The notes under the pieces: model-generated | Seen by the model: the letters and a program-made list of their open reading frames with translations, nothing else | Told to the model about the DNA's origin: nothing | The model's database searches: none | DNA from: Obelidium mucronatum | Lineage: Eukaryota; Chytridiomycota; Chytridiomycetes; Chytridiales; Chytriomycetaceae | NCBI GenBank assembly: GCA_025765595.1 | Contig: JAIVFH010000101.1 | Coordinates: 54,838-118,837, forward strand | Length of the DNA: 64,000 nt | Direction of reading: 5' to 3' | In this document: piece after piece, positions 23,885 through 34,104 of the stretch | Position numbering within the stretch: position 1 is the first letter of the stretch | Layout: each line of letters starts with the position of its first letter | Position numbers and translations under genes: made by a program

Positions 23885-24884
23885 ATGGGCTTGAGTGGTG
23901 GTCTGGGACTTCCTCTCCCTTGTGGACAGGTGTCATTTGCATTGGTGTTTATGTCTATAGGTGTGCGCAAGAAATGCGTGGCGCTGAAAGCCGGCGGCGG
24001 CGGGGGCGGCGGCTGTGCAGCGTGTGCAGCGCCGGGGTGCGGCGGCAACTGCAACTTTTCAACCATGACTTTGCTGGCAAGCAACGCAAGCAATGCTTAT
24101 CCAAACAACCACCCAAACAACCCCGCCCTGTCTGCCCTCAACTGCGTCGTCCATGTCTTTGACACCCCGCTCATTGACCACAAAGACCACTTTGCCTGGG
24201 ACCTCGAAGACGTCGACCTGATGCCAACAATCGGCAACTGGATGCTCGTGTACCAGTTGTGTACAAACAACGGCAAAAACAAACCCTTGTTCTACTCGTT
24301 CAATGCAGACAACTTCTTGAACTGGTTCTTTCAGCAAAAGCCCTTCTTTAGACTCATGCGATGTGCCATGGCTGCCTTCAACGCCGATCCTCCTCTTCCC
24401 GAAATTGTTGCCGTCAATTACTACTCTCGTGCCAGAAAGAGTGTTATTCACGCAATGACGGAGAAACCTACTCACCAATTGGTTGTGTATGTCTGTAACC
24501 ATTTTTTTTTTCTTTCTTCTGTTCTTGAAAGGCAGTTTTCTTTTCTTTTACAAATCTTGTATTCGCCGAAGGCGATGGATTCTTCTACTCAAAGCCAATC
24601 TTCATCTGTCTTGTTCTACTTCTTTCACCTTTGGCGAGTTTTGATCTCCTCGTTTCTACTTGCGGAGCATGTATTGGTCTGCGGAAGTAAGCTTGATGCC
24701 CACTGCCCCTTTGCCTGAGAGTCATAAGCTGCCTCTTAGCCACACAGCGTCTATCGGCTGTGATCGTCCGGTGCTGCATCACCTACCTATTATGATACTG
24801 TCTCTTTGGACTCAACCCACCTTTAGTGTAGGCACCAAAGCTATGATTAGTGGAAGCATCAACTCTATGATTTTGAATCAGTAA
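23885..24884 (+). CDS. hypothetical protein with hydrophobic segment, mobile-element passenger
   Basis: Exon 1 (23885-24488) begins MGLSGGLGLPLPCGQ, has a glycine run and a Cys-rich patch (CAACAAPGCGGNC), then a conserved-looking region (VFDTPLIDHKDHFAWDLEDV, NADNFLNWFFQQKPFFRLM, PEIVAVNYYSRARKSVIHAM). An intron at about 24489-24535 joins to a hydrophobic exon (PIFICLVLLLSPLASFDLLV, CGACIGLR); a second intron (24690-24742) leads to the last exon ending SINSMILNQ. The short introns restore one frame, which supports the model. About 300 residues; no family recognised. It lies between the oxygenase-like and HECT-like genes and converges with the latter. Confidence 0.5.
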
Positions 24885-24939
24885 GAACTATATTCAATTT
24901 AATTTTATTGAATAACAAAGGAAAAGGAGCCACTGTTCT

Positions 24940-27900
24940 TTATGCTTTGTTCAACATTCCAGCATCCCCACACAGAGCACCAATCATTGCAGATTCCATC
25001 AACTCCTTATCTGTGCAAACTGGCAAAGTCAAAAAGGAATTGCATGCTGCCACATTGATGGGAACAACGTCCTCAAATTGTCTAATATGATATCCACTGG
25101 AATCTGTTGTTCTTGCAGCTACTTCCTCCACTGTTTCCAACCCAACCTGTTCAATGATTCCAATGTTTTTACCTTTAAACAAAAGCTTGATTTTTTGGGC
25201 AGCAGGCAAGATATTGTGGCCCATGAGAGTCATCATGCTCTGCTGTAACTGCTTTGAATCCCATGTTCCCAAAATCTCAAAAACCAAATTCCAAGATTCT
25301 AATCTGTCCGTATCTTCAACCATAGGCTTCTTGGAGTGATCAAACAGGGCTATAAACTCTGCAGGAGTTGTGACCCTTATGGAAAGCAAGTGAACTGCCT
25401 CCAAAAGGCTGCTAGTATTGCTGCCGATAACGCTGCGAACTCCAATCCGAACAGAGGCCATATAGGGCTCTCTTTTCTTCACCAACTCAGTATGAATCAA
25501 AAATTGCTCCCAGTTTTCTTTGCAAGTGTAATCAATACAACCCTAAAGAGATTGTCATATTAATTTCATTGATTAATACTCAAAACCCTCTCACCACTGG
25601 TTCTGCTAGTCCTGCTTGACTCATGTAGAGATTCATCAACTCCAGATCTTCTGGATTGTCTCTCGACAATTGAAATGTACCTAGAAACCCAGGTTTCAAA
25701 TCCAAAACCATCTGCTTGGTGTACATAGTCAGAGGTGCCTCCAAACAGTTGAGGAGAAACGCCGGAGACAATGCCTCATCAATTGCAACGACAAAGCCGG
25801 CTTGAAGGAATGATACTCCTATACACTGATAAAATTGATTTAATGAATTTCAAATCTCCAACCTCTACATACATAACCAAGCTGTTCCAGCTGTCCTCCA
25901 TTGATGTTTCGAGTTGGAGACTGTAGGAGTGATTTCACATGACGGCAATGTGCTTCACCCTCAAACATAATATTGCTGGATGTGTATGTGCTTTGCATAT
26001 GTCTATGGCTCCTCGCCCACGCAGCTCCTTTACTATCAACTATCACTCGACCATCCACTGAATAATCCAACTTGAGCTGCTTTGAGACAACCCTTAAGAA
26101 AGTCTCTTCCTCAAAAAGCTGATGGAATAATTGATGGTAATCAGAATTCACCGAACTTCCCGAAACTTCAAACCAATGAGAATCCAAAGGATCCAACTCC
26201 ATTCTTTGGCATATACTAGCCCGATGTTCACTGAAGACATCCAAGGTGACAGATGTTGGGTTAACCCCATCACCAGCTGCAGTTTCAACTGGAGGCAAGC
26301 CGTCTGGGTCCAGACCACTGTCTGTTAGATCAATGACAGAAACAGCAGCAAGCCCTTGAGGGGCAGAGGCTCGAAGTATTGTTGTCCTTCAATTGTAGTA
26401 CCAGAAGTTGAATCAGCCAGCACAGAGCCACCTGCGGATTGAGAATATCTTGCAGTTGGAGACAGTGGCTCTTGGGCAACATTAAAATCCAACAGCATTG
26501 TAGCAGCACTCAGTGTCTTGGGAGTACGCTCCAGACTTCCACTGGTACTGGCACATGCTTCAATATTGCTGTCATTGGATTGGAGGGGCAACATAGCAAA
26601 GACCAGTTCGTTTGAGTCAACGAACTCACTATCACTGAATTCAAAGTCTCCAGATCCCAGCATCTGGATTTCTCGTCGTCTTTGGCAGGTTTTGGGTGGG
26701 GTCAAGGTCACCTGGAAGTTGGATTGATTGTTGACCCTCACAGATTTCGTTTGGAAAGTCTTCGTACTCTGCCAAAACACTTTCAACTTTGGTATAATCA
26801 CCTAACCATATGTTAGTCTTCAAGTCTGCCAAAAAAGGGACTTTTGACTTACCCTGAGGTTCCCCAACACTGATAAAGACCTGGTTCTCTCTTCCATTGT
26901 AAACGCAATTCATCGCTTCCATGCCCACGATCACAGGGGCCTCTGGATCTTCATCAGCAGTCAAAGGAGGGAGCACATACTGATAAACTTGAGGGTTTGT
27001 TTGTCCCAGGAACAAGTAGTAGCAGGGTGAATACTTTGATCGGCCCTTTTTGACCACTCCCGAAAACTTTTTTAGAAACACTAGTTTGTTTCCTTCAGAT
27101 TCCAGTCCCAGCCGATCACAGGCAGTGGTTGCAAATTCCACCACTTTGGCAAGAAGTTGGTCTTTTGTAACAAATACTGAATGTTGAACAAGTCTGAAGT
27201 CTTTCAATGTCTGTGTTCTGAAATACAGCATTGAATAAATTGCCAATCAATAAAAAACTACAATTCACCTGGTACAATCATCATAAGGAGCCACATATGC
27301 AGTATGTTGAACATTGTCGGCATCGGCAAGCAGAACCGGGTCCACAAAAGTCAGAATATACTCCCGTACCACAGGTTTGATTAAACGACTTTTTGTTATC
27401 GGCTTTGCGGCAAGTCGTTTGGAAGGTCTGGAGTGCTTGACGCTGGCGGATGGTCCTGAGCTCAGTAATCCCAATGTTTGCCCTACTGATGATCTAGACA
27501 CTGCAAGCCTCTGAGACTGAATGGGATCAACAAAGTGGCTGTTCGGCTGAGGATAATTGCCAAATGTTGACAATCGCTCGGCAGCGGCATTCCCAGCTGG
27601 TAGCACAGGTGCCAGGGGAACCGGCAAGGGAGGAAGCTGGCCAACCCTGTTTGAGAAGGAGTTTGAAATACTTTGCGCCTGTTAGTATTACAAATGAGAA
27701 AAAAAGGGAAAGTGTAAAAATACATTGATTCGTACATTGACTCCGCACGAGCCGGCGTTCCTCTGCTTTGCGGCAACTCCATAGCTCCCAACACTGTCGC
27801 AGTGGATGTGGCAGCCATAACACTAAAGGAAAAAAGACTTTAAATAAAAAAGTTAATCCACACTACAACAATCACCTTTGCAGCGGAACCGTTGCAACCA

Positions 27901-28534
27901 CAGTCGACATTCCTTGGTCAGATCTGATCAATAACCTTCCAGCCGGCCGACTTGTAACCCTTGTTGCAGGGCTTGCTGCCGCTTGCGCTTCATGAGCCCT
28001 GGAGACGTTGTTAAAAAGAAATAATTTAAACAGACGCAGATAAGCAACTAACCTCCGAACACAGTCTGAACAAAGCCCAAAGTACAGTAAATTGGGCATA
28101 AACATCCCACTGCATGTCCCTGAACATGGTTTGTGGCCTCCGTTGAACATTCTCCAGTTTTAATTTGAAAAAGGCAAATTGAATGTCCAGACAGAAAATC
28201 CTCGGGGATTTAATCGGGGGTTTTCAATGGCCATCTGCTGTCGATCATCTGCCGTCGATCTTTCAGGAAACGTGGGATGAATCGGCTGAACGACGGCAGG
28301 GGTAAAAACGTTGACATCAATGTTGACGGAATCCCAGCATTGACGCTTCGATTTTCCAGGCCAGCAAAACTCAGTGGCATTCATGGCAGGTCTATCACCA
28401 ATAAAGAATGTTCAATAGAGTTCATAACGGCAAGTCCAATTCTCTTACCATGTCAAAATATTCGTCCCCTTGGGTTTGCGGCTGGTGTGGCTCCGGATTT
28501 TGGTGTTGCTCTTGATTTTGGTGTTGCGAAAACA
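24940..28534 (-). CDS. HECT-like ubiquitin ligase protein with N-terminal Cys cluster, mobile-element passenger
   Basis: Minus-strand gene of about ten exons starting just inside the right terminal array. N terminus Gln-rich (MFSQHQNQEQHQ), then a small Cys cluster (GGHKPCSGTCSG, FGLCSDCVRR) that may bind zinc, a low-complexity linker, and a conserved middle part (FLKKFSGVVKKGRSKYSPCYY, PVIVGMEAMNCVYNGRENQV). The last three exons fit the HECT C lobe in order: GVSFLQAGFVVAIDEALSPA, GFLGTFQLSRDNPEDLELMN, then near the end VVPINVAACNSFLTLPVCTD with the Cys at the place of the catalytic residue, and KELMESAMIGAL before a short tail. HECT enzymes take ubiquitin onto that Cys before transferring it to a substrate. 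A normal HECT ends within a few residues of the aromatic after the helix, as here. Exon junctions near 26640-26720 are inferred from frame. Confidence 0.6.
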
Positions 28535-28627
28535 TTTTCGGTGGTGTGAAGAACCATCTGGGTGTTGGGAAAAATGAAAAATGTTGCGCGTCTTTTTTTC
28601 TTGGTGTGAAAAGATAAATGTGTTGTG
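28535..28627 (-). repeat. right terminal motif array of the mobile element
   Basis: Read on the minus strand from 28627: CACAACAC, 11 bases, CACACC, 12 bases, CGCGCAACA, T-rich spacer, CAACACC. Order and spacing mirror the left end at 17882. It is also the leader of the HECT-like gene. Confidence 0.55.
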
Positions 28628-28728
28628 CAAAATAAATGTGTGTAGGTCATTTTTAATTTTTTCCCACACGGCCTGCCATAAAAGGATGGGCAAACGAATG
28701 TAAGTATTGCGACAAAAAACCCAGAGAA

Positions 28729-30363
28729 TCAACACAAGTCGTCGTCATCAGCAGTGAATCCTCCACTTTGTTGATTGGACGGCGCAGGCTGATATTGTTG
28801 AGGCTGTTGTGAGTATCCTGTTGGCTGGCCATACATGTTCGACTGAGAACCAGTAGGAGATCGTGCGCCCAGCGGGAATCCACCGATACCAGGCTGCTGG
28901 GGCTGTTGCTGATATAGATTTGGTTGCGATCCAGTTGGTGAACGTGCAGGTGGCTGGAACTCGTGTTGCGGTGGAGTTGATGGTCCCCCATACAGCTGCT
29001 GCCCGCTTCCTGTTGGTGGACGCGGTTGGAACCCTTGAGGAGGTGTATATCCTTGCTGCTGCTGCGGCGCAGGTGGTGGTTGAAATCCTTGCGGCGGTGC
29101 AGCATATCCTCCGGATTGGGATTGTTGTTGCTGTGGTGGTGGTTGAAATTGAGTCGTTCCGTTGAAGTTTTGTGGGCCATTTGGAGCGCGCCCACTTCCA
29201 GGAATGCGCAGAGTTTGTGACGCTTTCGCGATCTGAGAATTTTTGAGCGACATATTGATGGAAGTGTGTGATTTCAAAAAAAAGTACCTCATTATCCAAA
29301 TACCGAATATTCGGCCTCTTCAAGATATTTCCCAAAAGCTCTTCGTCATAAGTTTCGAAAGCTTCAACAAGATGATGACAAATCTCGCCTTCATCACTAT
29401 CGTAGAATCCTTGGAAGCTGCAAAGTATTGTGAGTAACCGATGGAAAGATTGAGTGTGCCAAAAACTAACAAACAACATACTCTTCGAAAGTGATGAGCT
29501 TTTTTCGTGCATCCACGGAATCCCCACTCAAGAGCACGGTAATAGTTGTGACTAGGGCTTGTTTGTTGAAGGAGGGGTGGTTGTCTAATTTCCTATATAT
29601 TTGAACTAATCGATCCGAATATTCAATAGCAGGTGCCCAACTGTGACAGAGAGGGATATTTAGTGAATTGATGTTCAACGTTGGGTTATTTGCGTACCGC
29701 TTGTTTTTCACTAGGAAGGAAACAAAGCGTCCCAATGTGTCAATTCCAGAGCGTGGTTTATCTTCGCTTTCGTAGATGGAAATCGAATCCGTGTAGTAAG
29801 AGATGGCTAAATCAATGTCCACAGTCTCAAGGGATCTAGTTCAAGTACCACGTCACGAACAAGCAACCCCAGCCCCATGAACACAAAACACAGACCTTGC
29901 CGCCTTCTCGACACATTCCGCACCCTTTTCCCCGCTTCCGTACATGATAAACAAATCGCTTGCTTGTTTAAACAGCTTTGCGGCCTCCACCATGTTCTTT
30001 GATTGCTGCTGGACCAGCAGCGCAGCGGCTTCGATCTGCTTCCCAGCGAGAAACAGCGCATCTTGTTTTTTGTAGCACTCGGCTGCTTTGAGGTACGCTT
30101 CGACTGCGTACTCCGTGGCCTTTGCGGCTTTGAACTGTACCGCTGCGGACAAAGCGTTAGAACAATCGCGGCAAAGTAAGGCCGCCTGGCTAACCCGCTT
30201 GCTCAAAGAGTGGCCGCGCGCTGTCGAAGTCCGGTGTTGGTTTTCCAAAGAACGACTTCTTGTCGAGACTAAAGCGCAGAGTCAGCTAGCATTGAGACAG
30301 AGGCCGATCACTCAACTGCTTGCCAGCCTGATTCATCAGGTCCATTCCAGACTGCAGCGACAT
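28729..30363 (-). CDS. gamma-SNAP-like vesicle fusion adaptor with long Gln/Pro-rich C-terminal extension
   Basis: SNAP adaptors link SNARE complexes to the NSF ATPase so that it can take them apart after membrane fusion. Start MSLQSGMDLMNQAGKQ at 30363; introns restore HLDKKSFFGKPTPDFDSARP, then the TPR-like helices TEYAVEAYLKAAECYKKQDA, AGKQIEAAALLVQQQSKNM, EAAKLFKQASDLFIMYGSG, DIDLAISYYTDSISIYES and IEYSDRLVQIYRKLDNH, a pattern specific to the alpha/gamma-SNAP superhelix. The family core ends at EAFETYDEELLGNILKRPNI and RYLDNE. The last exon (28729-29230) adds about 165 residues rich in Gln and Pro, with repeats of GFQPP and of SPTGSQ, ending in an acidic DDDDLC tail; ordinary gamma-SNAPs end soon after the core. 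The stop lies about 100 bases from the mobile element. Confidence 0.85.
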
Positions 30364-30412
30364 GTGTGTTGGGCGGTGAGTTTATTATTTAAAAAAAGTT
30401 GGTGTCATCAAT

Positions 30413-31156
30413 ATGGACATTCCACCAACCGACTTTTCAGCTTTGACAGATCTCTTTGAAGCTGGACTTAAGCAGGAAAGAGAGCGAAATGGATTTAATT
30501 CTTCAGCGAAAGAGGCGTCTACCGTTCAGAAGGTTGCTTTCCTATCCCTAAATCAACGCGTCTCTAAAAGTAACCTCAGCTCACTCCTGGATCGATCGGT
30601 TCCTACTCATCTTCTGCCTCCAAAGTTCCTGCTTCGGCTGAGCCAGTTCTGAAGAAAGACTCGAAGGATATCTGGAATGACGAAGAAGTTGAAGACTCAA
30701 TTGTGGATGTTTCTGATTTATGGCTGCAGCCAGAGTAATACTTGACACATGAATTATAAAATTGATGAACTAAAGCGCATTTTTATTTTGAATCAGATAC
30801 ACTGTCACGTATCGTCAAAAAGTCACTTCCGAAGATATGTTTTTGCAAATGAGCGGAAAAACACCTGGAATCCACGACTCTGACGACTTGATCGTGAATG
30901 TACTTCTTCCTGGAACTGAGTTCAAAGACATTGAGCTCACTGTCACTGAACAAACGTTGGAAGTTCGATGTCCAAAATAGTGAGTTTTCTCTCTCGTGAT
31001 TTATCGATAGATATACTAGTGTAATCTTAAGCTGCATTCGTTAGCAAACTCTTGTTTCACTTTCCGCGTGATGTCAAAGAATCGGAAGGAAGTGCGAAAT
31101 GGGACAGAAGCAAAGCGCAACTCACTGTGACTGTGCCCGTTAAGCCACTGTTTTAG
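30413..31156 (+). CDS. PIH1D3/DNAAF6-like axonemal dynein assembly factor
   Basis: Cytosolic co-chaperone needed to pre-assemble dynein arms of motile cilia. Four exons; introns near 30534-30579, 30736-30796 and 30980-31044 restore one frame. N terminus MDIPPTDFSALTDLFEAG, then the family block KKDSKDIWNDEEVEDSIVD, then a PIH/CS-type domain: YTVTYRQKVTSEDMFLQMSG, SDDLIVNVLLPGTEFKDIEL, LEVRCPKYKLLFHFPRDV and AQLTVTVPVKPLF at the end. Order and spacing match animal PIH1D3, and the length (about 190 residues) is normal. Presence implies a motile flagellum at some life stage. It diverges from the gamma-SNAP gene across about 50 bases. Confidence 0.82.
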
Positions 31157-31415
31157 TATCATCATATGGAATAAATGCTTCTTTATTTTTTGCATTGATT
31201 GTTGAGTTTTTTGGGTGCCTTCCTTTGGTTTATCTTTGAAATACTCTTGAATACAAAATCAAAGAAAAAATCTCTACCTGAAAATCCACTCAGAATCATG
31301 AAATATCAGCGGATAAGAAAACTAAATGTGAAAACTTGTTTGCCTCTGCCGTTCAGTGATCTCTTCTGCTATCATTAGAGATTCGGATCGTTTTAACTTT
31401 CCACTTTGATGAGGT
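31157..31415. other. convergent 3' flanks
   Basis: DNAAF6-like and RING-like genes end towards each other. An AATAAA at about 31170 is the likely poly(A) signal of the former. Nothing else seen. Confidence 0.5.
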
Positions 31416-32113
31416 CTAGACGTTGATCAAAGTAGAGGCCTCCCCTGTCTCAATCCGCCTCAATCTTCTAGCAACTTGAGCATTGATGCATCTTTGCTCT
31501 GAAATCATCAGCTCAAGTTTCTTATTCCCAAGGTTTTCAACCAAACTTTGCTTTTCATTTCGTAATCCCAACACTATTCGTGAATTGAACGATTTCAATT
31601 AGGAGTCCATTTGATAAAATTAAATATTGATAGGACTGACTTTCTTGTTTTGTGTCCTCATACAGCGCCTTGACGTGTGGGTTGGTGAAATTCGAATCAA
31701 TCCATTCTTTCTCATACCGATTTCTTTTTGACTCTGTCACCCACAACAGCCCATCGATTTCAGCAGCATTTCTGGCTCGCCCGTTCGCTGGATAGTGTCT
31801 TGGTTTTGTAGTTGGAGAATCGGTTGCTAAGGGGGCTGTAGACGACGTCGGCGAACCAAGGGAGAGGTGAACGGCAGTGTAAAGATTGACTTCCAATGAG
31901 TTTGGAGACTCAGGATCGGCGTTAATAAGAGCAGTCGCATCGAGTCTAAATAAGAAGCAAGGTCGATGGGATGTCTGACATTGGGGCAAGTGCCGCTGAC
32001 TGAGTAGCCCATTGAGTAATACATGTTTGATGGAATGATGCGTTGACGCACAAGCAGTTAAGTGCAAAAGCGTCTGGGGTCGCCATGGAGTCAAAGCAGA
32101 TTGAACAAGTCAT
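31416..32113 (-). CDS. RING-like N terminus with coiled-coil C terminus, hypothetical
   Basis: Starts MTCSICFDSMATPDAFALNC and continues LCVNASFHQTCITQWATQ, which supplies C-x2-C, C, H and C of a RING-type zinc site. The expected last C-x2-C lies in sequence near 31970-31980 but in a shifted frame, as if a base were missing in a run of C, or a small intron overlooked. Downstream frames read SLEVNLYTAV, YEKEWIDSNFTNPHVKALYE and, after an intron (about 31565-31640), KQSLVENLGNKKLELMISEQ, a likely coiled coil, ending at 31416. The alternative reading of exon 1 (LLHLTACASTHHSIKHVLLN) resembles an ankyrin helix pair, which I consider a chance frame. Identification is weak. Confidence 0.4.
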
Positions 32114-32424
32114 TTTTGTCCTAGAATTTTTGTTTTCAAACGAAATGGTGACATGAAACCAAACGTTCAGGTTCCGAAAAACGCCTCGATCAAGTTTGAG
32201 CGGTCGGCGATTTATATTCTAATATTATTAACTTTAATTCAACGGTTTAAGACATACCGTCAAAAATTGCATTTGATAAAACAGACAGGTGAGCGGCTGT
32301 TCCCGAAGTTTAGAAGAAATGAGGTAAACATGAGGTAGAACCAACATGACTTAAATATATTGGAATAGTATAAGTTATACTGATAATAAATATTTGATAT
32401 TCATTTTATTTTTTATTTAATTCA

Positions 32425-33263
32425 ATGGCTTCAAAAGGTGATCTTGACTCACTCATCCACCCACTGTCTCTAATCCCCCGACTCATCAGGCGCAATCGTT
32501 CGACTTCGCAAAGAATACAATCTCTTGCAGAAGGAGCCAGTTCCGTTCATCATTGCAAAACCACTTGAATCAAACATTCTTGAATGGCACTACCTGATTA
32601 CTGGACCAGACGACTCTCCCTACGCCGGCGGTCTATACTGGGTACGCATACACAAGTTCTGAGTCTGTTGGCGTGGGTTCGAGGGGGGGAGAGATAGGCT
32701 ACTAAGTACATGTGCAATCTTCCAGGGTAAACTTGTCTTTCCTGCAGACTATCCTTTCGCTCCACCAGCTATCCAAATGATAACTCCTTCAGGGAGGTTT
32801 ACACCGTCGACGAGGCTTTGCTTGAGCATGTCCGATTACCATCGTTGAGTACCATGTTTTTTGTTTTCGAGAGATGGCTATGGACCTCCTCCGACGAGCG
32901 GATGCTATGAAGAACTATGAGGGGATGTTTGAGAATCTGCCTTCGCTCCATTCGAAAGCCGGCTGGTCCCAAAACGAACCCTCACTAAAAAAAATCAATT
33001 GTAACAATAGCGGAATCATGGTGTCCCGGATGGAACGTTGGAACAATACTAAATGGTCTTCTTTCGTTTATGGTGAGAGCGAGAGCGAGACCTTTTCTGG
33101 GAAATCTAACTTCAAAAAAAAAAAAAAAAAGCTCGAATCAACAATCACAACAGGAAGCATCTCAACAACAGATGCTGAAAAGAAGCAACTCGCAGCTGCA
33201 AGCAAAGAATGGAATAAAGGTAATGCGAAATTCAACGAAGTCTTTGCAGATGTGGAACTCTGA
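32425..33263 (+). CDS. UBE2J2/Ubc6-type ubiquitin-conjugating enzyme lacking the membrane tail
   Basis: E2 enzyme of the ER-associated degradation branch. Exons join to RLRKEYNLLQKEPVPFIIAK, NILEWHYLITGPDDSPYAGG, GKLVFPADYPFAPPAIQMIT, RFTPSTRLCLSMSDYH with the catalytic Cys, then (after an intron of about 170 bases, 32842-33011) PESWCPGWNVGTILNGLLSFM, and after an intron containing a poly-A run LESTITTGSISTTDAEKK. The TPSGRF in place of the usual HPN is normal for the J family. The protein stops at NEVFADVEL, about where animal UBE2J2 continues into a linker and a C-terminal membrane anchor; no hydrophobic exon is visible in the following 180 bases. Either the anchor is lost or its exon was missed. 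Confidence 0.85.
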
Positions 33264-33448
33264 AGTAATAAAAAACGGAAGTTTTTTTAAAGTTTGCATG
33301 AGTTATTTATTTCTTCTTATTTCAAATAGTAGTTCATATGTATGGGCTTAATTAAAGAATATCTAATAGAATGGCAGTGGCGATCAACGACAACTGGCGC
33401 CTATACTGTTTGTCCACTTAAAGTCATTATGTTAAAAGCGTGACAGTG

Positions 33449-33898
33449 TCAGAAAGTTGAAGGATCTTCTTGTCGAGATCTCTTGCGAACACTCCCATCG
33501 TCACTGGGTAAACTCAAAGAAGGAGTAGGTGATGGCGGAATCGAATAGTGCATTGGTCCAGTCTGACTCATTAGTGTGAGCAATTGGGCAGAAAGTTGCT
33601 GGTTCTGGTTCAAAAGAAGCTGCATTTGTTGTTGCAGCTCTAATTGGGCTTGCTTAAGTTGCATCACTTGTTGCACCAACAGCAGGTTCTGCTGTGCGAT
33701 CTGCATTTGCTGTTGGGAGGCTTGAATTGAAGGGATTGAAGGAAGAACATATCGAATTGAGGTAGTGCTCTGGATTTGGTGGATGTGTTGTTGTTGTTGT
33801 GGTTGGTGCCGTGTCATTTGAACACCTGCTGCAGCTTGAGTAGGAGGTGGAGAGGGCAGCATGCGAACTGTCACAGGATGAAGGAGTGGGTGGTTCAT
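33449..33898 (-). CDS. Gln-rich coiled-coil protein, single exon, relative of the 51-57 kb cluster
   Basis: 149 residues. N terminus has a short hydrophobic/proline motif (LLHPVTVRMLPSPPPTQ), then His/Gln-rich sequence, a central coiled coil (LVQQVMQLKQAQLELQQQMQ and LLNQNQQLSAQLLTLMSQ) and a basic-acidic end (VRKRSRQEDPSTF). The same plan recurs in the cluster at 51175-57151, so I regard it as a dispersed member. No known domain. The basic patch could be a nuclear localisation signal. Confidence 0.6.
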   Translation of the reverse strand: MNHPLLHPVTVRMLPSPPPTQAAAGVQMTRHQPQQQQHIHQIQSTTSIRYVLPSIPSIQASQQQMQIAQQNLLLVQQVMQLKQAQLELQQQMQLLLNQNQQLSAQLLTLMSQTGPMHYSIPPSPTPSLSLPSDDGSVRKRSRQEDPSTF

Positions 33899-34104
33899 TC
33901 TTTGGGTTTTTAACTTAACTGTTCCCCCCTAAAAAATTTAATTGGAGCCTCCCTTCACCAAAAAATTCCAATTACCTAAAAAAAAAAAATTGAATAGATT
34001 TTCACAATTTGTTGAGTTTTAAATTTCATTGGAAGCGTTAACAAACAGCTAATTCAATACTGTTGGGCGAACAAAATCTCATAGAAGAAGACAAAACGAA
34101 TTTT

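Larger units (their letters stand above)
17882..28627. mobile_element. composite DNA transposon with DDE integrase, 2OG oxygenase-like and HECT-like genes
   Basis: Both ends carry the same ordered motif series in inverted orientation: CACAACAC, 11-13 bases, CACACC, 12 bases, CGCAACA or CGCGCAACA, then T-rich spacers with CAACACC. The left copy starts at 17882, the right copy ends at 28627. Immediately inside, an integrase gene points inward from the left and a HECT-like gene points inward from the right; a 2OG-Fe(II) oxygenase-like gene and unrecognised genes lie between. The flanks are ordinary housekeeping or secreted-protein genes (GH20-like, gamma-SNAP). Integrase plus HECT gene content suggests an IS3EU-like or related large eukaryotic transposon, but that name is inference from memory. 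The target-site duplication could not be determined, so the ends are accurate only to some tens of bases. Confidence 0.65.

Noticed and set aside
24560..24572. CGCCGAAGGCG hairpin like those at 9320
   Set aside because: It lies inside a coding exon and reads naturally as codons (FAEGDG); a single copy is best explained by chance.
17882..28627. Starship, Polinton or Helitron identity for the large element
   Set aside because: No tyrosine recombinase, no protein-primed DNA polymerase or capsid genes, and no Rep/helicase gene inside; the DDE integrase points elsewhere.
31416..32113. Ankyrin-repeat or EMC8/9 protein
   Set aside because: Short resemblances (LLHLTACASTHH, HYPANGRARNA) do not extend; the ATG frame gives a better RING-like pattern.
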